A stretch of DNA of 64,000 bases from Bacteroidota bacterium (GTDB taxonomy: Bacteria > Bacteroidota > Bacteroidia > Bacteroidales > FEN-979), in assembly GCA_026391355.1 (NCBI GenBank), contig JAPLDH010000016.1, positions 58,918 to 122,917 on the forward strand, read 5' to 3'. Of the stretch, positions 44,109-53,626 are shown in pieces. The position numbers were made by a program, and so were the translations under genes. Every line of letters starts with the position of its first letter. The stretch's first letter is position 1. The notes beneath the pieces were generated by a model, which did no database searches, was not told where the DNA came from, and saw only the letters and a list, made by a program, of their open reading frames with translations.

Positions 44109-45476
44109 ATGAATAATGAACAAATATTGCTACATACAAAGAAAAGCACGCCTTATCCTCAAAAGATTTTACAAGAAATCCGGGATAAGGTCTCTGAAAA
44201 GGACCACACTGATGATCTGAACTCGATCCTCCTTCGTGAGTCCGAGAAGTACATCCGTGTCGCAACGGATTATTATCGTCTGAGTCATATTCTGAATGCC
44301 CGAAAACAAAGTACCCCTGTTCAACAGCTTTGGCGAAAAGGCGCAATTATGGGAGACTTCGGAAAGGAGATATTCAGATATATCAAGAAATATGTGGCTT
44401 TTGTGAATATCCCGGATAATTCAGAGACCTACCTGAAGGAACACATTCACAACGGTGATACCTATTATAATCTTTACGAGCAGATGAAATTTGCACCGGC
44501 GCCGGGCGATATGACCATTACCCTGAAATTCCTTACCCGTATTTTTCAGGACAAGACGGAGATTGTTCTTGACTACCTGAAGATCCTATACGAAGATCCA
44601 ACACAGAACCTTCCCGTCATCTGCCTTGTTTCAAAGATTCAGGAGACAGGGAAATCAACTTTCATGAAATGGCTTTGCATCATTTTCGGAAGGAATGCGA
44701 TCATCCTGGGGAACGAAGAATTCAGCACCAACTTCAATTCTCTCTATGCAAGCAAGCTGATTGTATGCATCGACGAGTCATTCATCGATAAGACGATCAT
44801 CAAGGAGAAGATCAAACGGCTTACGACTGCCGATTCCATTAATATGGAGGCTAAAGGCAGGGATACTATCCGCATGGATTTCTTCGGGAAACTGATCCTG
44901 TCCAGCAATACGGAAGATAACTTCATTAAAATGGATGAAGATGACAACAGGTTCTTTGTAGTAAAGGTACCGGAACTAACTCCGGTGGATTTCATTCCGG
45001 AGTTGATGGACCGTTTGGAAGAAGAAATCCCGGCATTCCTTTACCTTTTAAATAATCGGTTATTGGTCTATCCTAAGAAAAGCCGGCTGTGGTTTGATCC
45101 AAAAGTCTATGAAACCGCAGCCCTGACCAAGATCCGGGTCAATACCAGGGGGATCGTGGAAAAGGAGTTGCTCAGGTGGTTCGGCGACATCTTTGCCTTT
45201 GACGCTGCAGGGGATCAGGTCCATGTCACTCCTATCCGGCTCGCAGGCGAACTGGAAAAATCACTTCGTCAGATCACCGGCCTGTCAAGTCAGATAGCGC
45301 ATGTCCTCAAGGAGGAATGGAAAGTCCCGCAGGCAGCCAATAACAAGTTCAAATTCCCCTCAATTGTGGATAACTACGATGATACCGAGAGAATGATGGT
45401 CTCCAAGATAACTTTTACCAAAACCACCGGTACTTATTACACAGTCACCCGGGAATTCATCGAATCAAAAACCTGA
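44109..45476 (+). CDS. primase-helicase family protein (SF3-like, DUF5906 type)
   Basis: 455 aa. The C-terminal two thirds is an ATPase: Walker A in CLVSKIQETGKSTFMKWL (about residue 180), Walker B in LIVCIDESFID, then sensor-like KLILSSNTEDNF and NRFFVVKVP. This is the SF3-type helicase found next to primases in phages and Bacteroidota mobile elements. It probably unwinds DNA for element replication. No separate primase domain is evident in the first 100 residues. A winged-helix-like tail lies at about 350-450. Confidence 0.85.
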   Translation: MNNEQILLHTKKSTPYPQKILQEIRDKVSEKDHTDDLNSILLRESEKYIRVATDYYRLSHILNARKQSTPVQQLWRKGAIMGDFGKEIFRYIKKYVAFVNIPDNSETYLKEHIHNGDTYYNLYEQMKFAPAPGDMTITLKFLTRIFQDKTEIVLDYLKILYEDPTQNLPVICLVSKIQETGKSTFMKWLCIIFGRNAIILGNEEFSTNFNSLYASKLIVCIDESFIDKTIIKEKIKRLTTADSINMEAKGRDTIRMDFFGKLILSSNTEDNFIKMDEDDNRFFVVKVPELTPVDFIPELMDRLEEEIPAFLYLLNNRLLVYPKKSRLWFDPKVYETAALTKIRVNTRGIVEKELLRWFGDIFAFDAAGDQVHVTPIRLAGELEKSLRQITGLSSQIAHVLKEEWKVPQAANNKFKFPSIVDNYDDTERMMVSKITFTKTTGTYYTVTREFIESKT

Positions 45477-45671
45477 TTCCTAATAAATCCTTTTACCCTG
45501 TTTACCAATCTTCTAAAATCCTTATGTATCTAAGTAAATCAAAGGTAAATCAATAGTAAAAGGAAGGTAAATTTACTGCATTTACCATTCCTTTGTTGTA
45601 TATTTTATTAATAATCAATGTCTTGAATGTAGAGTAAACAAGTAAATCGAAATTCCTAAAAATAGTGTTGT

Positions 45672-46310
45672 ATGAAAAAAGATTATGATTCCGAACCCAG
45701 AACTTATGAACTTATCCGAAGGTACTATCTTAATGATGACAAAGAAACAAAGCTAAGCCCAAAGGTTGACGCAATCCGAAAGCGATGGATGTCGGCCCAC
45801 ACGCTGGTCCTTGAATCAGATCTGAAAGAAGGCGGGGTTGTAAAGGCCTTAATGAAGATGTACAGCATTACGGAAAGGCAGGCTTACCGGGACCTTCTTA
45901 ACTCAACACGGTTATTTGGAAGCATCCAGAATGGTTCAAAAGCAGCTTGGAGGTATATGATTACGCAGTGGGCCATTGAGATGTACAGGAAGGCCAAGCT
46001 CAAACATGACCTGCATGCTATGGATGCAGCTCTTGGCCGTATCATATCGGCAAACAACCTCGACAAGGATGATTCCTGGATGCCTGATCCTGAAAAGATG
46101 TACCCACCCCAGCAGCTGCTGACAATCGATTATGATTTTTATAAGTCGCCCCATTTCAAGATGATCGATAAAACGGCCCAGGAGAAGATCACCAGGCTTT
46201 ATGAAAAGCTTCAGAGCATGGCTGAGGAGTTTATGGTGAGCGATTACCTTGATATCCTGCTTTCACGGAATAAGGTTCCGGAGGATGTTGATCTTGAAGA
46301 TGAGCGATGA
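45672..46310 (+). CDS. hypothetical mobile-element protein with HTH-like segment
   Basis: 212 aa, no membrane segment. Residues 60-85 (ALMKMYSITERQAYRDLLNS) look like a helix-turn-helix of the kind in terminase small-subunit-like proteins. A helical middle and an acidic C-terminus (KVPEDVDLEDER) follow. It lies 195 nt behind the primase-helicase gene. I cannot choose between a DNA-packaging-like and a regulatory role. Confidence 0.65.
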   Translation: MKKDYDSEPRTYELIRRYYLNDDKETKLSPKVDAIRKRWMSAHTLVLESDLKEGGVVKALMKMYSITERQAYRDLLNSTRLFGSIQNGSKAAWRYMITQWAIEMYRKAKLKHDLHAMDAALGRIISANNLDKDDSWMPDPEKMYPPQQLLTIDYDFYKSPHFKMIDKTAQEKITRLYEKLQSMAEEFMVSDYLDILLSRNKVPEDVDLEDER

Positions 46311-46438
46311 ACGGAATGACTTCTATGTGTCATGAGGATATTTCCGGTCCTATTTCACGAACCAGAAGTATATAGGGGATAAAAACTCCTCTTATGCCAG
46401 GGGAGCAAAATGATCAGGGGTTAATCCTATCCAATCGT

Positions 46439-46473
46439 AGGGGAGCACGGCGACGGTCTCCCCTTCTTTTTTT
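46439..46473 (+). terminator. rho-independent terminator
   Basis: AGGGGAG (46439-46445) and CTCCCCT (46458-46464) pair, followed by a run of T (46467-46473). It lies 129 nt after the gene ending at 46310. Confidence 0.7.
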
Positions 46474-46575
46474 GAATTTCCGTCATATATACCATCAATT
46501 CATATATCCCTAAAAAAGGTGTAGGTGCAATTGCATTTTTCGATAGGGCGGGGCGTGCTCTCCTGAGAGGGAAGG

Positions 46576-46872
46576 TCAAAAATATCTTGATGCAAAAGTG
46601 TTTAATAGGTAATTTTCAACTATTTGCAAAACTATTTTTGTCAGTGGCTTTTTAATCATGGGATAGAGAAAATGACCGGCTTCTTTTCTTTGTGAGGATG
46701 GCAAAGAAAAGAAGCAAAAGAAACCCGTTGGCCCACCGCACGGTTTAGCTCGAAATTTTGCTACAAAGTTACCTGCAAAGAATTCGCTTGAAAAGTACCG
46801 TTCGGCCAGGTACAGCTTAAAACTGTCAAGGGCGACCTCCGGATGGAACTGTCGCTCGTTGAGTTCTTTCAT
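46576..46872 (-). CDS. doubtful 98-aa ORF
   Basis: The first 50 residues (NERQFHPEVALDSFKLYLAE, RYFSSEFFAGNFVAKFRAKP) look protein-like, but the rest (GGPTGFFCFFSLPSSQRKEA) is low-complexity sequence often read through non-coding DNA. No promoter or strong RBS is visible. It may be a conserved intergenic element rather than a gene. No other feature was found between the terminator at 46473 and 46979. Confidence 0.25.
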   Translation of the reverse strand: MKELNERQFHPEVALDSFKLYLAERYFSSEFFAGNFVAKFRAKPCGGPTGFFCFFSLPSSQRKEAGHFLYPMIKKPLTKIVLQIVENYLLNTFASRYF

Positions 46873-46979
46873 TTCCCGGTTCCCGGATGCATGACCCTAA
46901 CCCATTGACATTATTTATTCTTCTCGGTAGATGCCTTTGGCGTAATAAAATTTCATTACTAACTTAAAACAAATGCCTT

Positions 46980-47153
46980 ATGAAAACTTACGCCGCTACC
47001 ATGAAAGAACAGTCAATCGTTGAAATCTTCACCGAAATGATGGATCAGATTTACTACGAAGGCTACACCCAAGATCTTATTGAATCAGATCCTCTGAAGT
47101 TCGACTGGGAACTGAAAGAGTTCCAGGCGCAATTCTCAAAGAAAAGCAAATAA
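46980..47153 (+). CDS. small acidic protein, 57 aa
   Basis: ATG at 46980, stop 47151-47153. Reads MKTYAATMKEQSIVEIFTEM, then a central YYEGYTQDL and a C-terminal LKEFQAQFSKKSK. It is followed after 14 nt by a perfect rho-independent terminator, which supports it as a real monocistronic gene. Function unknown; an anti-restriction, antitoxin or host-takeover role is possible but nothing in the sequence decides. Confidence 0.65.
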   Translation: MKTYAATMKEQSIVEIFTEMMDQIYYEGYTQDLIESDPLKFDWELKEFQAQFSKKSK

Positions 47154-47167
47154 CATCATCAAACAGG

Positions 47168-47198
47168 GCAGGAAGCGAAAGCTTCCTGCTTTTTTTTA
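47168..47198 (+). terminator. rho-independent terminator
   Basis: GCAGGAAGC and GCTTCCTGC form a 9-bp perfect stem around a GAAA tetraloop, followed by nine T. It terminates the 57-aa gene. The remaining gap to 47445 shows no other feature. Confidence 0.92.
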
Positions 47199-47445
47199 TG
47201 CTCGCTTAGATCAAAAATGAGTGCCTCCCACGTGCGGTGATCAAAATGAAATTCACAAAGTTATGCTCGTGAAAATATTTTGCACTAAACACGACCTCCT
47301 GCCGGCACTGTCGCCTTTCAGGTTTATTCAGATTCTTTTCAACAATCTGACCTGAATGTTTGCTTAAAATTTTCACTCCGCATTCTCCCTTCCGGCAAAT
47401 TTCATTTACTCACTGCGGCCCAATGCTGCTTAAAACTAATCTACT

Positions 47446-48186
47446 ATGAAAAAAATGATCATGAATCCGGAAATCGTCAAAGAAAACGGCCAAACTTACG
47501 AAAATAGAATCCCGATGCGTTACTGGGCAGAAGATGACCTGCCAAGTCAGAAGCTCCTGCTCAAGGGCAACGGCAGCTTGTCAGACGCTGAACTTCTGAG
47601 TATCATCATTGGCACCGGTGTTTCCGGGGAAAACTCCCTTGATATTGCCATGAAAACACTGTCAATCTGCGGAAATAACCTGTGCGAATTCTGGAAGTTC
47701 AGCGTTTCAGACCTTCAGAAAATTAAAGGCATCGGAGAAAAACGTGCCGTGAAGATAGCTGCCATGTTTGCGCTGGCCCGCCGAAGGAATGAATCAGAAG
47801 TGATCTTCAAAAACAAAATTTCAAAGAGCCAGGATGCCTTTGAAATCTTTCATTCCCTGATGGGCGACCTTCCTTATGAAGAATTCTGGCTTCTGCTGTT
47901 GAACAGGGCAAACAGGGTCATAAAAAAAGTGAAGATCTCTGAAGGCGGGATTTCCGGGACTGTCGTTGATCCGAAAAAAATCTTCCAGATTTGTCTTGAA
48001 CAGCATGCAACCTCCATACTGCTCGGGCACAACCACCCATCTGGCACGGTCACACCAAGCGAAGCAGACAATAAAATCACCAAGAAGATCAAAGATTGCG
48101 GCTTACTGCTCGATGTGGCTGTCCTGGATCACATCATTGTCGGTGATGACCGGTTTTATTCCTTTGCTGATGAAGGAACACTCTAA
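47446..48186 (+). CDS. radC: RadC/JAB-domain protein
   Basis: 246 aa. N-terminal HhH region (MRYWAEDDLPSQKLLLKGNG, SLSDAELLSIIIGTG, LQKIKGIGEKRAVKI) and C-terminal MPN/JAB domain with FWLLLLNRANRVIK, GTVVDPKKIF and the JAMM motif LGHNHPSGTVTPSEAD (His, His, Asp). RadC-like proteins are frequent in mobile elements and defence islands; a role in DNA repair has been questioned. Here it follows element replication genes and precedes the nuclease genes, so it most likely belongs to the element. Confidence 0.93.
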   Translation: MKKMIMNPEIVKENGQTYENRIPMRYWAEDDLPSQKLLLKGNGSLSDAELLSIIIGTGVSGENSLDIAMKTLSICGNNLCEFWKFSVSDLQKIKGIGEKRAVKIAAMFALARRRNESEVIFKNKISKSQDAFEIFHSLMGDLPYEEFWLLLLNRANRVIKKVKISEGGISGTVVDPKKIFQICLEQHATSILLGHNHPSGTVTPSEADNKITKKIKDCGLLLDVAVLDHIIVGDDRFYSFADEGTL

Positions 48187-48319
48187 AAAATCATGGCGAG
48201 CCAGATGCCACAAAAAATCCCAAAGGCATGGGTTTAATTATTCAATCAAATTTTTATAACCCTTCTTTGTAAGTAAAATTGCTTATTTTTGAAATATAAA
48301 TGGCACTAAAAACTTTCTT

Positions 48320-48577
48320 ATGACTAGAGTCTTAGCGGTTATTGAAAAAAAAGTCGATTCTAAAAAATTCATTGCTAACCTTTTTGATGATTATAATAAT
48401 CAGGAAAAATTAGCTGTTGATGGTCGTCACTATGAGATTGAAATACAAAATGGAATCCAATTTCATGAAGGCGAAGTCCTTTTAATCGATGTTATTGAAC
48501 ACAATGATTTTAAATTAAAAGGAAATGCAACAAGGTTTTTCAGAACAGGTAATCCTGAAACAATAGTTTGGCAATGA
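48320..48577 (+). CDS. small hypothetical protein
   Basis: 85 aa, beta-rich by eye (VLAVIEKKVDSKKFIANLFD, GEVLLIDVIEHND), no recognised motif. A -7-like TATTTTTG (48284-48291) lies 29 nt before the start, but the nearest TTTG is too close for a good -33. It stands alone before the DUF262 gene, in AT-rich sequence. Confidence 0.55.
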   Translation: MTRVLAVIEKKVDSKKFIANLFDDYNNQEKLAVDGRHYEIEIQNGIQFHEGEVLLIDVIEHNDFKLKGNATRFFRTGNPETIVWQ

Positions 48578-48722
48578 TTACAATCTTGACAATAAACATG
48601 GGTTAAATCGAACAGAGTCGATAATTTTGGTAATCGAACACTAGTAATTCTTTTGAATTCCTGTAAAAACGAGAAGTATAGATCTTAAAGTTATAGTTAA
48701 AGAAAACTAAATAATTTGCGAT

Positions 48723-50570
48723 ATGGATATTTCACCGGACAAACAGAATATTGATGCATTATTCTCAACAACGACTTTCTATATTGATTTTTATCAGCGT
48801 CAGTATAAATGGAATGAAGACCCTGTTAAAAGATTATTAGATGATATCTTTTACAAATTCAATTCGGAGTACAAAGGGAAGACACACATTGATCCAGGTA
48901 TAGAGACAATAACTGCACATTATTCATGGTATTATTTGAATACATATGTGTCAAACATAATAGGTGGACGGACTTTTTTAGTTGATGGTCAGCAACGATT
49001 TACCACCATTACTTTGATCTTAATTAAGTTATATCATTTATGTGAACAACATAAATCAAGATTAAAGTCTTGGGTAGAAAGAAAAATTGTTGGTCATACA
49101 GGGTATGAAAGTGAATTTTGGATGAACCATGGCATTCACAACCAAACTCTTCAATCAATTTTTGATGATGATAAGAATGTTAAAAGACCATCAAAGGTGG
49201 GAGGTGTTTCTGAGGAAAACATGATAAATAATTATTATATCATCTCGAAATGGATAGATAATGAATTAAAAACAAAGCACAAACTTGAAACATACATTTT
49301 TTACTTTTTACATAGAATTGTACTGATAAATTTGAATGTGGAACAAACAGATGTTCCAATGGTTTTTGAAGTTATTAATGACAGAGGTGTTAGGCTTAAA
49401 CCGTATGAAATTTTAAAAGGTAAATTACTTGGACAGATTGACAAAATAGAACTTGATAGTGGAAAATATAATGAACTTTGGGATAATCAAGTTAATGCAA
49501 TTAATTCTTTTAATGACGATGAGATTGATGTGTTTTTCATATCTTTTCTTAGAGCAAAATTTGCAAATACAATTGGCGAGAGTAGAAAATATGATAAAGA
49601 TTACCATAGGACCATATTTGAAGATGAAACGAATAAAATTCTTAATCTGAAACATGATCCCCAAGGTGTAAAGAAATTCCTGAAAAATGATTTTAAGGTT
49701 TATACAGAACTATATGTAAAGCTTTTAAAATATTATTATACTCCAGAAGATAAAAAGTTTATACATGTTTTTTATAACCGATTGACAGAAATGGATACTC
49801 AGTTCTTGTTGATTCTATCATGTTGTAAGTTAAATGATCCCCAGCAATCGGAAAAGATTGAAGTAATATCATATGAAGTAGATCGACTTTTCAGTTTGCT
49901 CCAAATTCAGCGTAGTTATAATAGTAACGATTTTACAGAAAATATTTTCAAAATAAGCTCAGAGATTAGGGAAAAGGATTTAGCTAATATTCGACCAGTA
50001 TTCGATAAATATTTATTGCTCATGATTGGAAAATCCAGGGGATTATCGGTCTCGAATACTATGACATATACATATTTTAAAGATGTGGGTATTGATTTAA
50101 GTATACGTTTTAAAAGATACTTTTTCGCCAGGATAGAATCTTTTCTTGCGGACAATCTAAATCTAGATATGAAAAAATCAGTATATGATTTGGTTATGAA
50201 TACGGGCTCGAAGAACGGTTTTCATATTGAACATATTTTAGCAAATAATAAAGCTAATCTTAAAGCTTTCAAGAATGATGATGAAGAATTTGAACGGGAA
50301 AGGAATCGCCTTGGCGGATTACTCCTGTTAAAAGGACGAGATAATGAATCGAGTGGAAAAGAAACATATAAGAATAAATTAAAAACTTATGCCAATTCAC
50401 TTTATTGGAATGAAACTCTCCGGAAAGATTTTTATAAATCAAAGAAGGATCTTGATGATTTCTTAAAACGATCCAAGTTAAATATTAAAAGCCTTGATAC
50501 ATTTAGTGCCAAAGAACTGGAATATCGGCATAAACTCCTTTTTGAAATGATTAAATTGATATGGAAATAA
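48723..50570 (+). CDS. DUF262/DUF1524 protein (GmrSD-type modification-dependent nuclease)
   Basis: 615 aa. N-terminal DUF262: FYIDFYQRQYKWNEDPVKRL and FLVDGQQRFTTITLILIKLY (DGQQR, about residue 88), then MVFEVINDRGVRLKPYEILK. C-terminal DUF1524 HNH-like domain with GFHIEHILANNKAN (about 500), NRLGGLLLLKGRDN and ESSGKETYKNKL. In GmrSD the two halves form an NTP-dependent nuclease against glucosylated hydroxymethylcytosine phage DNA; a similar anti-phage role is likely. The DNA is visibly more AT-rich than the region before 48 kb, suggesting separate acquisition with the type I system. Confidence 0.9.
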   Translation: MDISPDKQNIDALFSTTTFYIDFYQRQYKWNEDPVKRLLDDIFYKFNSEYKGKTHIDPGIETITAHYSWYYLNTYVSNIIGGRTFLVDGQQRFTTITLILIKLYHLCEQHKSRLKSWVERKIVGHTGYESEFWMNHGIHNQTLQSIFDDDKNVKRPSKVGGVSEENMINNYYIISKWIDNELKTKHKLETYIFYFLHRIVLINLNVEQTDVPMVFEVINDRGVRLKPYEILKGKLLGQIDKIELDSGKYNELWDNQVNAINSFNDDEIDVFFISFLRAKFANTIGESRKYDKDYHRTIFEDETNKILNLKHDPQGVKKFLKNDFKVYTELYVKLLKYYYTPEDKKFIHVFYNRLTEMDTQFLLILSCCKLNDPQQSEKIEVISYEVDRLFSLLQIQRSYNSNDFTENIFKISSEIREKDLANIRPVFDKYLLLMIGKSRGLSVSNTMTYTYFKDVGIDLSIRFKRYFFARIESFLADNLNLDMKKSVYDLVMNTGSKNGFHIEHILANNKANLKAFKNDDEEFERERNRLGGLLLLKGRDNESSGKETYKNKLKTYANSLYWNETLRKDFYKSKKDLDDFLKRSKLNIKSLDTFSAKELEYRHKLLFEMIKLIWK

Positions 50571-50831
50571 TGTAATGAAATTTTCATTTAACATACCCCA
50601 ATTAAGACAGTCCTGCAAAAAATAACATGTAAGAAATAAATTCGAACTATTCTAATACTGAGTTTTTATTGGTTTTTCCTGAAATTAATCTTCTCTTTGG
50701 TAACTTTCTGCTAAGGAGAGAGGGCTTCTAAGTATGGTTGGCTTTTTCTAATTTTTTCTTGAAATAACTGTTAAAATAATCATTAAATATCACTCATTAA
50801 AATATTTGTATACTTTATACTGATAAATAAA

Positions 50832-50863
50832 TTTGCTTTTTCGATTTTATTGTTGTATATTTG
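50832..50863 (+). promoter_or_regulatory. Bacteroidota promoter TTTG-N20-TATATTTG
   Basis: TTTG (50832-50835) and TATATTTG (50856-50863), 20 nt apart, lie 22 nt before the GTG start of the half-size HsdS gene. It is the likely main promoter of the type I restriction locus. The remaining 50571-50831 is AT-rich with no gene. Confidence 0.75.
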
Positions 50864-50885
50864 TAGCCGTTATACTCAGTAAAAA

Positions 50886-51461
50886 GTGAGAAGGACAATA
50901 ATCGAAATTGCATCAATACAAACCGGAGTCTACGCCCAAACATCATCAAACGGGCATTTTTATTATATCCAGGCCAGACATTTTGATCATAACCGACAAT
51001 TCATTACAGCGGTAAAACCCGAGTTATCCTTTGATGAAAAATTAGAGAAGCATATTTTGCATAAAGGCGATGTGCTGGTTGCTGCAAAAGGATATGACCG
51101 TTTTGCTGTGGCTTACAGCAATATCCCTCACCCCGCTGTTGCTTCTTCTATGTTTATTGTACTGCGTATTATAGACAAGAACCAAATTTTACCTGAATAC
51201 CTGGCTTGGTTTATCAATCATCCTAAAACACAGAACATCTTATCCTTAAGCTCAAAAGGAACCGCTTTGCCTTCTGTCACCAAAGATGATGTTGGCAAGT
51301 TGGAAATTCTGATTCCTTCAATTGAACAACAAAAATCAGTATTGAAATTATATGAGCTCTTCCAGAAAGAAAGACAACTCAAATTGCAACTCGACGCTTT
51401 ATCAACATCAAAAATTCAACAGCAAATATTTACCGCAATATCTGAAAAAGATGAACAATAA
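50886..51461 (+). CDS. half-size type I restriction specificity protein (HsdS-like)
   Basis: 191 aa, about half a normal HsdS: one target-recognition-like domain (EIASIQTGVYAQ, YYIQARHFD, HILHKGDVLVAAKG, LPSVTKDDVGKLEILIPS) and one conserved spacer helix (EQQKSVLKLYELFQKERQLK). It starts with GTG at 50886, 22 nt after a strong promoter. It overlaps hsdM by 11 nt. It could give half of a dimeric specificity subunit, act as an alternative to the full HsdS at 54382, or regulate assembly. Confidence 0.85.
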   Translation: MRRTIIEIASIQTGVYAQTSSNGHFYYIQARHFDHNRQFITAVKPELSFDEKLEKHILHKGDVLVAAKGYDRFAVAYSNIPHPAVASSMFIVLRIIDKNQILPEYLAWFINHPKTQNILSLSSKGTALPSVTKDDVGKLEILIPSIEQQKSVLKLYELFQKERQLKLQLDALSTSKIQQQIFTAISEKDEQ

Positions 51462-52980
51462 AATTACTCAGAAAGAGATCAATCAAACTGTATGGAAAGC
51501 CTGCGATACTTTTCGCGGCGTTATTGACCCCAGTCAATACAAGGATTATATCCTGACAATGTTGTTTTTAAAGTATGTGAGTGATGTCAATAAAGACATC
51601 TACCAAAAACACTTGGCAAAATATAGTGGTGACACTGAACGTGCAGAACGTGCCATGAAGATGGAAAGGTTTATCGTACCCCATAATAGCACCTTTGATA
51701 ATCTTTTTGAGCACAGGAATAATACCAATATTGGAGAGATGATCGATATTGCGCTGAATGACCTGGAAGAAGCCAATCGGGAAAAATTGAGCAGCGAAGA
51801 CGGAAGCGGTATTTTCCGCAATATCAGTTTCAACAGCAGTAACCTTGGTGATGCGAAAGATAAAAACAACCGACTTAAAAACCTGCTGATTGATTTCAGC
51901 GAAATGGACCTTTCGCCTTCTCATCTTGAATACAACGATATTATTGGCGATTCCTATGAATTCTTGATAGCCAATTTTGCGAGTGATGCAGGGAAAAAAG
52001 CCGGTGAGTTTTACACACCAAGCGAAGTTTCGACTTTGCTCGCAAAGTTGACAAAATCAAAACCAGGTGCAAGGATTAGCGATCCAACCTGCGGATCTGC
52101 CTCCTTGCTTATTAAAGCTGGTAAAGAGGTCGGCTCGGATGACTTTTCATTGTACGGCCAGGAAGCAAATGGAAGTACCTGGGCATTGGCCGTCATGAAC
52201 ATGTTTTTGCATGGTTTTGACAATGCAACTATCCGTTGGGGCGACACCATTCGGAATCCCAAACTGAAAGAAGGAGACGCCTTGATGAAATTTGACACGG
52301 TGGTTGCGAATCCTCCATTTTCACTGGATAAATGGGGTGCTGAGGACACGGCAATTGCAGATAAATACAACCGGTTCTGGCGAGGGGTCCCACCGAAAAG
52401 CAAAGGAGATTGGGCATTTATAACCCATATGATTGAAACAACGTATGAAGGAACTGGCAAAGTAGGCGTTGTTGTACCTCATGGAGTGCTATTTCGTGGA
52501 GCCAGCGAAGGGAAAATCCGTCAGAAAACTATTGAGGAGAATATCCTTGAGGCCGTTATCGGATTACCGGCAAACCTTTTTTTCGGAACAGGTATTCCTG
52601 CAGCCATCATGGTTTTCAATAAAGGTAAAAATCAAAACCGGAATGTTTTATTCATTGATGCAAGCCAGTATTATGAGAGCGGAAAGAACCAGAACAAATT
52701 AAGGAAAGATGATATTGACCACATTGTTGAAACCTATCGGAAATTCAATGCCGGGGAATTACAGCTTGGTATTGTTGAGGATAAATTCAGCTATGTCGCC
52801 ACTTTTGAAGAAATTGCGGAAAATGATTTCAATCTGAACATTCCCCGTTATGTAGATACTTTTGAAGAAGAAGCTGAGGTAGATATAATGGCAGTTCAGA
52901 AAGAAATAGATAAACTGGAAGTGGAATTGAAGGAGGTTCAAAAAGAAATGACGATATATTTGAAAGAGCTAGGTCTTTAA
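51451..52980 (+). CDS. hsdM: type I restriction-modification methyltransferase subunit
   Basis: 509 aa. HsdM N-terminal helical domain (QTVWKACDTFRGVIDPSQYK, DYILTMLFLKYVSD), then SAM-binding motif I ISDPTCGSASLL (about 210) and catalytic motif IV VVANPPFSLDKW (NPPF, about 287), with AGEFYTPSEV before. It methylates adenine N6 at the sequence chosen by HsdS and protects host DNA. A frame starting at 51352 is longer but lies within the HsdS-like gene; the ATG at 51451 is used. GSA instead of GSG in motif I is a mild variation. Confidence 0.95.
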   Translation: MNNKITQKEINQTVWKACDTFRGVIDPSQYKDYILTMLFLKYVSDVNKDIYQKHLAKYSGDTERAERAMKMERFIVPHNSTFDNLFEHRNNTNIGEMIDIALNDLEEANREKLSSEDGSGIFRNISFNSSNLGDAKDKNNRLKNLLIDFSEMDLSPSHLEYNDIIGDSYEFLIANFASDAGKKAGEFYTPSEVSTLLAKLTKSKPGARISDPTCGSASLLIKAGKEVGSDDFSLYGQEANGSTWALAVMNMFLHGFDNATIRWGDTIRNPKLKEGDALMKFDTVVANPPFSLDKWGAEDTAIADKYNRFWRGVPPKSKGDWAFITHMIETTYEGTGKVGVVVPHGVLFRGASEGKIRQKTIEENILEAVIGLPANLFFGTGIPAAIMVFNKGKNQNRNVLFIDASQYYESGKNQNKLRKDDIDHIVETYRKFNAGELQLGIVEDKFSYVATFEEIAENDFNLNIPRYVDTFEEEAEVDIMAVQKEIDKLEVELKEVQKEMTIYLKELGL

Positions 52981-53024
52981 CTCCTAATGGTTTAAATAAA
53001 TTTGATATTTCAAAAGGAAACCAC

Positions 53025-53621
53025 ATGAAAAAAGAAATACTGGATAAAATGATAATGATACACACGTTGCGTATTGACTTGATGGATGGAACTTTTTTGA
53101 GCTATAATATTGATGCCTATGAGAAAGAAGATCTTGAAAAGTATCTCGAATACAGAACGGATTTTTCACATGACTCGGAGACTACATTTATCCAGGTATT
53201 AACAATAGAAGAACGGGTGGTTTTTATCAGAATCAAGGCCATAAAACGTCTGATCTTTTGTTCTGATCCACCTGCCCGTATTAAAGAAGTCAAGTATCAT
53301 GATAACTTCCAGGTAATAACTAGTGATGAGAATGAAATAATTATTCCTGACATAATTATAAAGTTTAAAGATTCATCAGAGCCTTTGTGTTACAGCGATC
53401 TCGATCCAGAGACAGATTATATTCTTCTCGATGAAGAAGCGTTCAGCAATAAACCATTTAGAAAGACAGGGTTCATTTCAATAAATGACGAAGATGGAGA
53501 GCAAAATTATATCCCGGTTGTAAATATAACCTGTATGGAATTTAAACGAGAACTGATATTTTCTGATGAAATATGGAAAAGCATGGAGCATTCAAAAGAT
53601 ATTGATAAAAGGAAAAATTAA
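53025..53621 (+). CDS. hypothetical protein in type I RM locus
   Basis: 198 aa, no recognised motif, acidic (many D/E), no membrane segment. Beta-strand-like stretches include HTLRIDLMDGTFLSYNI and RVVFIRIKAIKRLIFC. It is followed 5 nt later by the metallophosphoesterase gene, so translation is likely coupled. Its position between hsdM and hsdS suggests an accessory or anti-phage role, but no function can be read. Confidence 0.65.
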   Translation: MKKEILDKMIMIHTLRIDLMDGTFLSYNIDAYEKEDLEKYLEYRTDFSHDSETTFIQVLTIEERVVFIRIKAIKRLIFCSDPPARIKEVKYHDNFQVITSDENEIIIPDIIIKFKDSSEPLCYSDLDPETDYILLDEEAFSNKPFRKTGFISINDEDGEQNYIPVVNITCMEFKRELIFSDEIWKSMEHSKDIDKRKN

Positions 53622-53626
53622 CCTAA

